Part shown: one piece after another, positions 8,802-20,164 of the stretch | How positions within the stretch are numbered: position 1 is the stretch's first letter | Layout: each line of letters begins with the position of its first letter | Source: Streptomyces tropicalis | Lineage (GTDB): Bacteria; Actinomycetota; Actinomycetes; Streptomycetales; Streptomycetaceae | Direction: 5' to 3' | DNA: 64,000 bases | NCBI RefSeq assembly: GCF_029269835.1 | Contig: NZ_JARJBB010000017.1 | Coordinates: 1 to 64,000 of the forward strand | Program-made: the position numbers and the translations under genes | Notes under the pieces: model-generated | What the model was told of the DNA's origin: nothing | The model's input: the letters and a program-made list of their open reading frames with translations, nothing else | The model's database searches: none

Positions 8802-9575
8802 TCAGTGCTTCGGGCCGACGTGGAGGTCCATCAGCGCGACGGAGGCTCTGCGGGCGACGGAGATGTTGAACGGGATCCCACCCCGGGTGCACCGCGTCCA
8901 GGTGACGCCGAGCCTGTCGAGCGTGTCCGTGTAGAGCCGCCTGATGTCGGCCGAGACATTCGTGAAGAAGTACCGCGGGTACGTGTAGCGCCTCTGTTCC
9001 CCGCCGACGAGACGCGTCGTCCGGTTGGTCACGCGGCAGCCGTCGGAGTGGATCAGTCCGCGGACGAATTCCCACGGGTGGGCGTCCACGATGTCCTGCT
9101 GCCAGGATTCCAGGGCGATACGGCGCTCGTGCTTCCGGCCCGGACCGTGCTCCGGAAAGAGAAGGGGCCAGTGCCGGGAATAGCTGGTCACCATCGTGCA
9201 GCCCTGTTTCCGCGCGCCGTAGACGCCCACCCCCGGAATGACGCTCACGATCGCCTCCCGGCACTCCCGGATGAGTCCGGGCCACGCGTCGGCGCACGCG
9301 ATCCTGAGGTAGTGGCCGGAGCGCGGGTGTGCGCTGATGCAGCCGTCGCCCAGGTAGAGGCCCAGCAGATAGGCGTAGGACCCGCCGGCGGCGTGCGGAT
9401 CCGGGTCCGGGGTGGCCGAACGGGGCAGAGGGTGGAGGCGGTGCCGAGGGTGGAGGCGGTGCCGCCGGGAGCGGATGGCGGCGCGGGAGATGCCCGTCTC
9501 CCGGCTCACGGAGTTGAGGCTGCGGCCCTGCGCCAGGAGCGCGAGTGCTCGTTCACGCGCGCTGAGGTCGTACAT
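8802..9575 (-). CDS. HTH protein with LAGLIDADG-like endonuclease motifs
   Basis: A 257-residue protein from the ATG at 9575. An N-terminal helix-turn-helix of resolvase/sigma type (ARERALALLAQGRSLNSVS, about residues 5-30) is followed by a basic linker. Two LAGLIDADG-like motifs come next, YLLGLYLGDG and FVRGLIHSDG, each ending in the acidic residue expected of the catalytic pair. The layout suits a homing-endonuclease-derived DNA-binding protein; whether it still cuts DNA is not visible. A GTG 33 bases upstream is possible, but only the ATG has a weak GAGAG ribosome binding site. It lies just downstream of the tRNA, on the same strand, and appears free-standing rather than inside an intron or intein. 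Base composition is slightly less extreme than in its neighbours. Confidence 0.72.
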   Translation of the reverse strand: MYDLSARERALALLAQGRSLNSVSRETGISRAAIRSRRHRLHPRHRLHPLPRSATPDPDPHAAGGSYAYLLGLYLGDGCISAHPRSGHYLRIACADAWPGLIRECREAIVSVIPGVGVYGARKQGCTMVTSYSRHWPLLFPEHGPGRKHERRIALESWQQDIVDAHPWEFVRGLIHSDGCRVTNRTTRLVGGEQRRYTYPRYFFTNVSADIRRLYTDTLDRLGVTWTRCTRGGIPFNISVARRASVALMDLHVGPKH

Positions 9576-9613
9576 GCGATCACTCTCGGCGCGTTGCTCC
9601 GGCGGCACGCAGC

Positions 9614-9652
9614 AAAAAGCGGAGGTTCACGAGAATGTGGACATCCGCTTTT
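9614..9652 (-). terminator. intrinsic terminator downstream of the tRNA
   Basis: On the minus strand AAAAGCGGA (9652-9644) pairs with TCCGCTTTT (9623-9615) across a 20-base loop, and the second arm runs into five T residues. It lies between the tRNA and the HTH/LAGLIDADG gene and probably separates their transcripts. Confidence 0.6.
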
Positions 9653-9681
9653 CGGGTCTGACCTTGGAAATTTAGGAAAAG

Positions 9682-9756
9682 TGCCCCGGGTCGGATTCGA
9701 ACCGACACTGTATGGGTTTTGAATCCATTGCCTGCTGCCAATTGGGCTACCGGGGC
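9682..9756 (-). tRNA. tRNA, probable anticodon CAA (Leu), class I shape
   Basis: The minus strand folds as a tRNA. The acceptor stem GCCCCGG/CCGGGGC is a perfect 7 bp with discriminator A (9682). The T arm is GTCGG-TTCGAAT-CCGAC and a D loop carries GG. The anticodon loop is TTCAAAA, giving anticodon CAA, which reads UUG leucine codons. CCA is not encoded. Two features are odd: the variable loop is 5 nt (ACAGT), whereas bacterial leucine tRNAs are normally class II with a long arm, and the anticodon stem ends in an A-C mismatch (31-39). The gene itself is convincing; the isotype is less certain. Confidence 0.8.
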
Positions 9757-9863
9757 CCAACGAATCGAAGGTTACCTCTGACCCGCTGCCCGACCACCCT
9801 ACCGCAGCTGGGTAGGCTCTTGGGAGCAGTAACTGTGCCTGCCCCGGAACAAGGAGCGCCCCC

Positions 9864-10535
9864 GTGACCGCCGAGTCGCCCCAGCCCGTAGACGTGTCCG
9901 ACGACGACAAGTCGCACGTGCCTCCGCTGACGACCCGCGTGGTCATCGCCGAGGACGAGGCGCTGATCCGGCTGGATCTGCGGGAGATGCTGGAGGAGGA
10001 GGGCTACACGGTCGTCGGGGAGGCCGGGGACGGCGAGCGGGCCGTGGAACTGGCCCGGGAGCACCGGCCCGATCTGGTGATCCTGGACGTGAAGATGCCC
10101 AAGCTGGACGGGATCTCGGCGGCGGAGCGGATCGCCGAGGAGCGGATCGCGCCGGTCCTGATGCTGACCGCGTTCTCGCAGCGCGACCTGGTGGAGCGGG
10201 CGAGGGACGCGGGTGCGATGGCGTATCTCGTGAAGCCGTTCAGCAAGAGCGACGTGGTGCCGGCGATCGAGATGGCGGTGTCGCGGTTCACGGAGCTGAA
10301 GGAGCTGGAGAAGGAGGTCGCCGACCTCACGCTGCGTCTGGAGACCCGGAAGCTGGTCGACCGGGCGAAGTCGATCCTCCAGACCGAGTACGGCCTGACC
10401 GAGCCGGCCGCCTTCCGCTGGATCCAGAAGACGTCGATGGACCGGCGCATGTCGATGCAGCAGGTGGCCGAGGCGGTCATCCTGGACAGTGACGAGAAGA
10501 AGGCGGGGAAGGGCGGCACGGCCGACAAGGGCTGA
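9864..10535 (+). CDS. two-component response regulator with ANTAR RNA-binding output domain
   Basis: A 223-residue regulator. Residues 25-145 form a receiver domain: the acidic pair EDE near 31-33, phospho-acceptor Asp in LVILDVKMPKLDG, Thr in MLTAF and Lys in LVKPFS. Residues 150-205 form an ANTAR helical output domain (the LVDRAKSILQ and AAFRWIQKTSMDRRMSMQ segments), which binds paired RNA hairpins and acts as an antiterminator. This is the architecture of mycobacterial Rv1626/PdtaR. GTG at 9864 is preceded by AAGGAG at good spacing. No sensor kinase is adjacent, so it is an orphan here. A strong hairpin follows and also serves livF from the other side. RNA targets are unknown. Confidence 0.93.
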   Translation: MTAESPQPVDVSDDDKSHVPPLTTRVVIAEDEALIRLDLREMLEEEGYTVVGEAGDGERAVELAREHRPDLVILDVKMPKLDGISAAERIAEERIAPVLMLTAFSQRDLVERARDAGAMAYLVKPFSKSDVVPAIEMAVSRFTELKELEKEVADLTLRLETRKLVDRAKSILQTEYGLTEPAAFRWIQKTSMDRRMSMQQVAEAVILDSDEKKAGKGGTADKG

Positions 10536-10554
10536 GCCCGGCACCCCGTGACGA

Positions 10555-10588
10555 CGAGGCCCGCACCCCGGTGGGGGTGCGGGCCTCG
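10555..10588. terminator. bidirectional hairpin between response regulator and livF
   Basis: A perfect 15-bp stem (10555-10569 with 10574-10588) closes a 4-base GGTG loop in the 76-base gap between two convergent genes. It has no U-run, as is usual for Streptomyces terminators. Confidence 0.75.
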
Positions 10589-10611
10589 TGCGCTGTGTTC
10601 GGTGCGGGGCG

Positions 10612-12275
<1,664 letters not shown>

Positions 12276-12281
12276 GGTGGG

Positions 12282-14180
12282 TTACGCCCCCGCCTTGGTG
12301 ACGGCCGGTTCGTCGGTCAGCGTCGTCTGTTGTGGTACGTCGAGTTGGCCGGTCTCGTGGAATTCGAGCTGGCGGCGGCGGTTGGCGATGATGCCCTCGG
12401 GGCGGAAGCGCATCAGCAGGATGAGTGCGACGCCGAAGGCGAGGAGCGACTTGTCCTGGAGGAAGACGAGCTTCTCGGGGAGGAGGTAGAGCAGGGCGGC
12501 GCCGAGGAGGGGGCCGGCCACGGTGCCCATGCCGCCGAGGACGACGGCGGCGAGCAGGAAGGCGGAGTTGGGGGGTGCGGCGCCGGCGAACTGGTAGGGG
12601 TTGGGCACGACGCTGTAGGTGACGTGGGCGCTGACGGTGCCGGCGAGGCCGGCGAGGGTGGCGCCGAGGGCGAAGGCGATGAGCTTGACGCGGAAGCCGT
12701 TGATGCCCATGGCGGTGGCGGCGGTCTCGTCCTCGCGGATGGCGATCCAGGAGCGGCCGATGCGGGAGTCGGCGGCGCGGGTGTAGACGAGGACGACGAT
12801 GGCCATGATGAGGACCATCAGCAGGTAGTAGTTGGCGAACCGGCCGATGGTGAAGCCGCCGAGGTCGTGTGCGGTGCCGAAGTTGAAGCCGAAGAAGCTC
12901 AGGTCGGGGATGGACGGGATGCCGTTGGGGCCGTTGGTGATGTCGGGGCCTGAGACGCCGTCCATGTTGTTGACGGCGATGCGGAAGATCTCTCCGAAGC
13001 CGAGGGTGACGATGGCGAGGTAGTCGCCGCGCAGCCGGAGGGTGGGGGCGCCGATGAGGACGCCGAAGACGAGGGAGGCGGCTGCTCCGGTGAGGGCGGC
13101 GGCCCAGAAGGGGAACTGGACGCCGGAGAACTTGGAGAATTCGGAGCCGGAGACGAGGGCCGCGGTGTAGGCGCCGACGCCGAGGAAGGCGACGTAGCCG
13201 AGGTCGAGGAGGCCGGCGAGGCCGACGACGATGTTGAGGCCGAGGGCGACGGTGCCGAAGATGAGGATGTTGACGCCGATGTTGGCGTAGTGGTCGTCGG
13301 TCTGGGTGAAGGGGAAGAGGATGGCCGCGACGAAGCCCATGGCGAGGGCGAAGCCGCGGTGGGCGGCGACGAGGCGGGAGAACCGGTCGAGGAGGCCGGC
13401 GGTGTGCAGGGCCCAGACCGCGAAGACGATCACGACGAGGTAGCCGATGAAGGTCTCGCCCTCTTCGGAGGGGATGTCGATGCCGTAGGAGAAGATTCCG
13501 AGGCCGGCCATGGTGACGGCGGTGACGGCGAGCCGCTGGAGCCATCCCGGCACGGTCTGCGGGGCGGCGATGTGGTCGGGCTTGCCGATGTAGGCGTTGA
13601 GGAACTTGACGCCGGCGATGGCGAGTCGGAGCCGGGAACGGCCGTGGGCCTTCAGGTAGGCGGTGAACGCTTCCTTCGCCCTGCGGGTCTCGTCGGCGCC
13701 GGCCGGCAGGCCGAAGGCACCGATGACCGTGGTGAGGGAGGCGACGGCCGCCACGTAGCCGCCTGGTTCGAGGTTGACGAGTCCGCCGAGTTCCACCGCG
13801 ATTGCGATGACGGTGTACCAGGTGACGCCGAGAGCACCCAGCGCGGTCAGGACGGCGGGGCCGGTGGGCCCGGCGGGGGCGAGCCATCCGAGGCCGCGGA
13901 CGCCGTAGCCGGCGAGGGCGAAGAGGGCCACCAGAGCGCCGCCCACCAACGTGAGCCACTGCAGGCCGCCAGGGTATCCGTAGACGGTCAGGTCGCCGGG
14001 GAAATCGGCGGTCCAGGTCCAGGCGAGGAACGTTGAGGCAACGGTGGCGATGCCGCCGACGAGAGTGAGGGCGCGGGCCGCAGCGGCCGGAAGTGGGATG
14101 AGGCCCTGGCGGTCGGGCGCGATCACGGCGTCCGCTGACGGGGTGCCAGGAGTGTCGGGGGTCTTGGTCGTCTCGGTCAT
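12282..14180 (-). CDS. livM: branched-chain amino acid ABC transporter permease LivM (extended N-terminus)
   Basis: Membrane permease subunit of the Liv importer; 632 residues, much longer than the usual 330-430. The C-terminal ~320 residues are classical LivM: GLNIVVGLAGLLDLGYVAFL, then the GAPTLRLRGDYLAIVTLGFGE motif, later IREDETAATAMGIN (coupling helix to the ATPases) and FRPEGI at the end. The N-terminal ~300 residues hold roughly six more hydrophobic segments and a short cytoplasmic basic stretch. The ATG at 14180 begins 4 bases after the livH stop. The extension is in the same frame with the same codon bias, so it looks real rather than a start error; its function is not evident. Confidence 0.92.
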   Translation of the reverse strand: MTETTKTPDTPGTPSADAVIAPDRQGLIPLPAAAARALTLVGGIATVASTFLAWTWTADFPGDLTVYGYPGGLQWLTLVGGALVALFALAGYGVRGLGWLAPAGPTGPAVLTALGALGVTWYTVIAIAVELGGLVNLEPGGYVAAVASLTTVIGAFGLPAGADETRRAKEAFTAYLKAHGRSRLRLAIAGVKFLNAYIGKPDHIAAPQTVPGWLQRLAVTAVTMAGLGIFSYGIDIPSEEGETFIGYLVVIVFAVWALHTAGLLDRFSRLVAAHRGFALAMGFVAAILFPFTQTDDHYANIGVNILIFGTVALGLNIVVGLAGLLDLGYVAFLGVGAYTAALVSGSEFSKFSGVQFPFWAAALTGAAASLVFGVLIGAPTLRLRGDYLAIVTLGFGEIFRIAVNNMDGVSGPDITNGPNGIPSIPDLSFFGFNFGTAHDLGGFTIGRFANYYLLMVLIMAIVVLVYTRAADSRIGRSWIAIREDETAATAMGINGFRVKLIAFALGATLAGLAGTVSAHVTYSVVPNPYQFAGAAPPNSAFLLAAVVLGGMGTVAGPLLGAALLYLLPEKLVFLQDKSLLAFGVALILLMRFRPEGIIANRRRQLEFHETGQLDVPQQTTLTDEPAVTKAGA

Positions 14181-14184
14181 GTGA

Positions 14185-15114
14185 TCACGCCCTGTCCGCG
14201 ACGCGCTCGCCGAGCAGGCCCTGGGGCCTGAGCAGGAGCACGAGGATGAGGAGACAGAAGGCCCAGACGTTGGCCCAGCTCTGGCCGCCGAGCTGCTGCA
14301 TGCCGGGGATGTTGTTGATGTAGGTGGCGGCCATGGTCTCGGCGATGCCGAGGACGAGGCCGCCGAGCATGGCGCCGTAGATGTTGCCGATGCCGCCGAG
14401 GACGGCGGCGGTGAAGGCCTTGAGGCCCATGAGGAAGCCCATGCGGTAGTCGATGTTGCCGTACTTGAGGCCGTAGGAGACGGCGGCGACGGCGGCGAAG
14501 AAGCCGCCGATGGCGAAGGCGACGACGATGATGCGGTTGGTGTCGATGCCCATCAGCTGCGCGGTGTCCGGGTCCTGGGCGGTGGCCTGCATGGCGCGGC
14601 CGGTGCGGCTCTTGCGGACGAACCAGGCGAGGGCGGACATGCACACGGCGGCGGCGACGATGAGGAAGATGTCGGCGTCCTTGATGGTGACGGAGCCGAG
14701 GTCGTGCGTGGTGTCGAGGCTGGGGAAGGCGCGGGCCTTGTCGGCGCCGGGGTAGAAGTTGCGGACGACTTCCTGGAGTGCCAGCGAGAGGCCGATGGCC
14801 GTGATCAGCGGGGCCAGTCGTGGGGCCTGTCGCAGCGGCCGGTAGGCGAATCGTTCCGCTCCGACGGCGACGAGGATGGCGACGATGCCTCCGCCGACCA
14901 GCATCAGGGGCACGGCGGCCCACATCGAGGTCCCGCCGGGCAGGATGTAGAAGTAGACCGTGAGGGCGCCGAAGGCCCCGGTCATGAATATCTCGCCGTG
15001 GGCGAAGTTGATGAGCTGGACGATGCCGTACACCATCGTGTAGCCGATGGCGATCAGCCCGTACATCGAGCCGAGGAGCAGCCCGTTGGCCAGCTGCTGC
15101 GGCAGGGTGTTCAC
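14185..15114 (-). CDS. livH: branched-chain amino acid ABC transporter permease LivH
   Basis: A 309-residue integral membrane permease with about eight helices. The family hallmark GLLLGSMYGLIAIGYTMVYG is at the N-terminus, followed by QLINFAHGEIFM. The coupling segment SRTGRAMQATAQDPDTAQLM and LGGIGNIYGAMLGG come later, and it ends LLRPQGLLGERV. The GTG start at 15114 is supported by GGAGG 7 bases upstream. It is separated from livJ by a strong hairpin, so it may be made at a lower level than the binding protein. Confidence 0.95.
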   Translation of the reverse strand: MNTLPQQLANGLLLGSMYGLIAIGYTMVYGIVQLINFAHGEIFMTGAFGALTVYFYILPGGTSMWAAVPLMLVGGGIVAILVAVGAERFAYRPLRQAPRLAPLITAIGLSLALQEVVRNFYPGADKARAFPSLDTTHDLGSVTIKDADIFLIVAAAVCMSALAWFVRKSRTGRAMQATAQDPDTAQLMGIDTNRIIVVAFAIGGFFAAVAAVSYGLKYGNIDYRMGFLMGLKAFTAAVLGGIGNIYGAMLGGLVLGIAETMAATYINNIPGMQQLGGQSWANVWAFCLLILVLLLRPQGLLGERVADRA

Positions 15115-15178
15115 CGCATGGCCTCCATGTCGCTGGTGGTCGTGTGCACTGGTGGAGTGCGGGGTCTGGGTGTGGAAA

Positions 15179-15214
15179 GGGCCGCGCGGTCGGGGTCCTC
15201 CTTCCGCGCGGCCC
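15179..15214 (-). terminator. attenuating hairpin between livJ and livH
   Basis: A perfect 11-bp stem, GGGCCGCGCGG at 15179-15189 and its complement at 15204-15214, with a 14-base loop, lies in the 126-base gap between livJ and livH. In binding-protein operons such hairpins often leave more of the first gene's message; that role is inferred here. Confidence 0.6.
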
Positions 15215-15240
15215 GTGCAGCGGTGTGCTGGTGGCCGGGA

Positions 15241-16479
15241 TCAGCCGTTGAAGGTGCCGGTCTTCACAGCCTTCCACTTGCCGTTCTCGACCTGGTAGAC
15301 CGTCAGCTGCTTGTTCTGGGTGTCGCCGTACTGGTCGAAGGAGACCTTTCCGGTGATGCCCTCGAAGTTCGCCTTCTGAACCCCGTCGACGACCTTGGCG
15401 CGCAGGCCGTTCTTGATGTCGCTGGGCAGCTTGCCGCCGTTGGCGTCCACGGCGGCCTTCACCGCCTTGATGATGGCGGTGGCGGCGTCGTAGGCGTAGG
15501 CGCCGTAGGCCGCGTAGTCGCCCTTGTAGCCCTTCGACTTGTACGTCTGGATGAACTGCTTGGCCGCGGGCAGGGTGTCCGCGGGGACGCCGACGGAGGT
15601 GGCGAGGTCGCCCTCGGAGGCCTTGCCGGCGGTCTCGATGTAGGTGGAGGCGAACATTCCGTCGCCGCCGAACAGCGGGATCTTGACGCCGGCGTCCTTG
15701 AGCTGCTTGGTGATCAGCGAGGACTCGTCGTACTGGCCGCCGTAGTAGAGGATGTCGGCGCCGGACTTCTTGATCCGGGTGACCAGCGAGCTGAAGTCCT
15801 TGTCACCGGTGTTGACGTGGTCCGTGCCGGCGATCTTGCCGCCGAGCTTGGAGAACGAGGCGTTGAAGATCTTCGCCAGGCCGGCGCCGTAGGTCTGCTT
15901 GTCGTCGACGACGAACGCCTTCTTCTTCTTGAGACCGTTGTACGCGTAGGTCGCCGCGAATCCGCCCTGGAGGGCGTCGGTGGTGGCGGTGCGGAAGTAG
16001 GTCTTGAAGGGGCGCTTCTTGCTGGTCTGCCAGTTCTTGCCCTGGGTCAGCTCGGGGTTGGTGTTCGACGGGGAGATCTCGACCATGTTGGCCGAGGTGA
16101 ACACCTGCTGCATCGACTGGGCGACGCCGGAGTTCAGCGGGCCGACGGCGCCGATGGTCTTGTCGTCGCCGACCAGGCTGGTGGCGTTGGACTGGCCGGT
16201 GGCGGGCTGCGCCTTGTCGTCCAGCGCGTTGACCTTGAATTTCACGCCGGGAACCCAGTTGTTCTTGTTGGCGTCGTCCACGGCGATCTGGACGCCGTAC
16301 TGGATACCGAGACCGGTGGTGGAGTTCTCGCCGGACAGGGGGGCGTCGACACCGATCGTCAGCGTGTTGCCGGACCCGCTGTCGCCGCTCTTGCCGTTGT
16401 CCCGGGAGCCACATGCAGTGAGGGTCAGAGCTCCGGTGGTGAGGACGGAGGTGAGGATCACCAGAGAACGCTGTCGCAC
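15241..16479 (-). CDS. livJ: branched-chain amino acid ABC transporter substrate-binding lipoprotein
   Basis: A 412-residue extracellular receptor that captures branched-chain amino acids and delivers them to LivHM. A lipoprotein signal peptide (MRQRSLVILTSVLTTGALTL followed by lipobox LTAC) is anchored by Cys at about residue 23, followed by a Ser/Gly linker. The mature part is a type I periplasmic binding fold starting TLTIGVDAPLSG, with GIQYGVQIAVDDAN typical of Leu/Ile/Val binding proteins. The GTG at 16479 has AAAGGA at proper spacing. It is first in the operon, with a long upstream region that carries a TAGAGT -10-like element. Confidence 0.94.
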   Translation of the reverse strand: MRQRSLVILTSVLTTGALTLTACGSRDNGKSGDSGSGNTLTIGVDAPLSGENSTTGLGIQYGVQIAVDDANKNNWVPGVKFKVNALDDKAQPATGQSNATSLVGDDKTIGAVGPLNSGVAQSMQQVFTSANMVEISPSNTNPELTQGKNWQTSKKRPFKTYFRTATTDALQGGFAATYAYNGLKKKKAFVVDDKQTYGAGLAKIFNASFSKLGGKIAGTDHVNTGDKDFSSLVTRIKKSGADILYYGGQYDESSLITKQLKDAGVKIPLFGGDGMFASTYIETAGKASEGDLATSVGVPADTLPAAKQFIQTYKSKGYKGDYAAYGAYAYDAATAIIKAVKAAVDANGGKLPSDIKNGLRAKVVDGVQKANFEGITGKVSFDQYGDTQNKQLTVYQVENGKWKAVKTGTFNG

Positions 16480-17172
16480 AATCAGTCCTTTCCGCGGACC
16501 ACCCTGTCCCCGTGGGGGACGACGGGCGCCGCGCCGGTACCGAACTCCCGATGGAGCGGTGACTGGCCGTGACTCTAAGCCCGGTATGCGGACATGGGCA
16601 TCGGCGTGCGAAGGCTTGTGACTTTCTTGTTATGACGTGCTGGGGAATGCGCAGGGGCCACGGAGCCTCTCGGCCGTTTTGGCGGAATTTCCGCTCCGTC
16701 CACATTCTGAGAATCCGCACTTCCGCTTGGGCGCGGACCGGCAGGCGCGCAGACCGCGGCCCGGAGGCGGGAACGGAGCGGAACGGGCCGGTGGGGCGCG
16801 GGATGCCGAACGGGAATCCGGGGTCCGGCGCTGCGTGCGTGTTACGCAGCGTTACGGCGGAAAAGGCGGGAGCCGCATTCGGGGGGAATCCGGATCAGTC
16901 GGATACCGATGTCTCCGCGGCGGTCTCGCGTGTTGTGCCCGCCCGCGACGGGGGAGCGCGACCGGGTGCGGCCCTCGCGGCGGACGTCTGACGTGACGTG
17001 ACATTTCGTGCGAGGTACGGGAGTTGCGGCGCGAAGGAGCGCGTGTGGGGTGGTGCGGAAGTGGGTGCGGCGGGGGCGTGCGGGAGGCGCTGCGGGGGAG
17101 GAGGTGCGCGGGGCGGGCCCGGCCGGGTGCGGTCCGGGCCCGCCCCGCGGGGGTGGCGGAGGGTGCGGTGGC
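16480..17172. other. liv operon upstream region, no gene
   Basis: A 693-base gene-free stretch between livJ and the thioesterase gene (both minus strand). On the minus strand TAGAGT at 16577-16572 is a candidate -10 box about 90 bases before livJ; its -35 is weak. Farther upstream are a repeated word, GTTACGCAGCGTTAC near 16839-16853, and TGACGTGACGTGAC near 16990-17003. The open frames here are Arg/Pro-rich and show no family signal. Confidence 0.45.
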
Positions 17173-17661
17173 TCAGCCGTCGGTCCGCGCGTGCGCCTCG
17201 TCGCCCGCCCGCACGTCGCGCAGCAGGCAGGTGATGCGCGCGCTGCACACCCGCCGCCCCTCCTCGTCACTGATCACGACCTCGTACGTCGCCGTGGACC
17301 GGCCGCGGTGCACCGGCGTGGCCACGCCGGTGACCAGGCCCGAGCGGGCCCCGCGGTGGTGCGTGCAGTTCAGGTCCACGCCCACCGCGATCTTCGAGGT
17401 GCCGCCGTGCAGCATCGACCCCACGGAGCCGAGGGTCTCGGCGAGGACGGCGGAGGCGCCGCCGTGCAGCAGGCCGTACGGCTGGGTGTTGCCCTCCACC
17501 GGCATCGTCCCGACCACGCGCTCCGCCGACGCCTCCAGGATCTGCACGCCCATGCGTGTCCCGAGGTGTCCCGCGGAGAACAGGGCCGGCAGGTCGACGC
17601 CCAGCGCGGCGTACTCGTCGATGACCTGCTGCGGGAACGTCACCTGCTGCTGCTCGCCCAT
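17173..17661 (-). CDS. hotdog-fold acyl-CoA thioesterase, PaaI-like
   Basis: A 162-residue single-domain hotdog protein that would hydrolyse acyl- or aryl-CoA thioesters. The central helix motif YGLLHGGASAVLAETLGS and the following VGVDLNCTHHRGAR strand are characteristic of PaaI/YbgC-type thioesterases. ATG at 17661 has AGGAG 7 bases upstream; the longer open frame before it is the 3' part of the oxidoreductase gene read in another frame. It lies 47 bases after the oxidoreductase stop on the same strand, so it may be cotranscribed. Substrate unknown. Confidence 0.86.
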   Translation of the reverse strand: MGEQQQVTFPQQVIDEYAALGVDLPALFSAGHLGTRMGVQILEASAERVVGTMPVEGNTQPYGLLHGGASAVLAETLGSVGSMLHGGTSKIAVGVDLNCTHHRGARSGLVTGVATPVHRGRSTATYEVVISDEEGRRVCSARITCLLRDVRAGDEAHARTDG

Positions 17662-17708
17662 GGTCCGGCTCCTGTCGTCGTGATCGGGCACTGCGACTGA
17701 GCGAACGC

Positions 17709-19988
<2,280 letters not shown>

Positions 19989-20164
19989 CACGGCGCTCCT
20001 TCGCTGGCACGGGTGAGGTCGGCGTCGATCCTCCCACGCGGCACCGGCGCCGATCCGCTCCGGTCGGCGCCGGTCCGGACCGGCGCACGGCGCGGGGGCG
20101 GGGGAGGGGCGGCGGGGGCGGTGCGCGGAACCGGGTGTCGGTGCGGCGTGGCAGGATCGGGGGC

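Noticed and set aside
9682..9756. tRNA-Gln reading of the tRNA gene
   Set aside because: The plus strand shows TTG in the loop, but the T-loop consensus TTCGAAT is only correct on the minus strand, where the anticodon is CAA.
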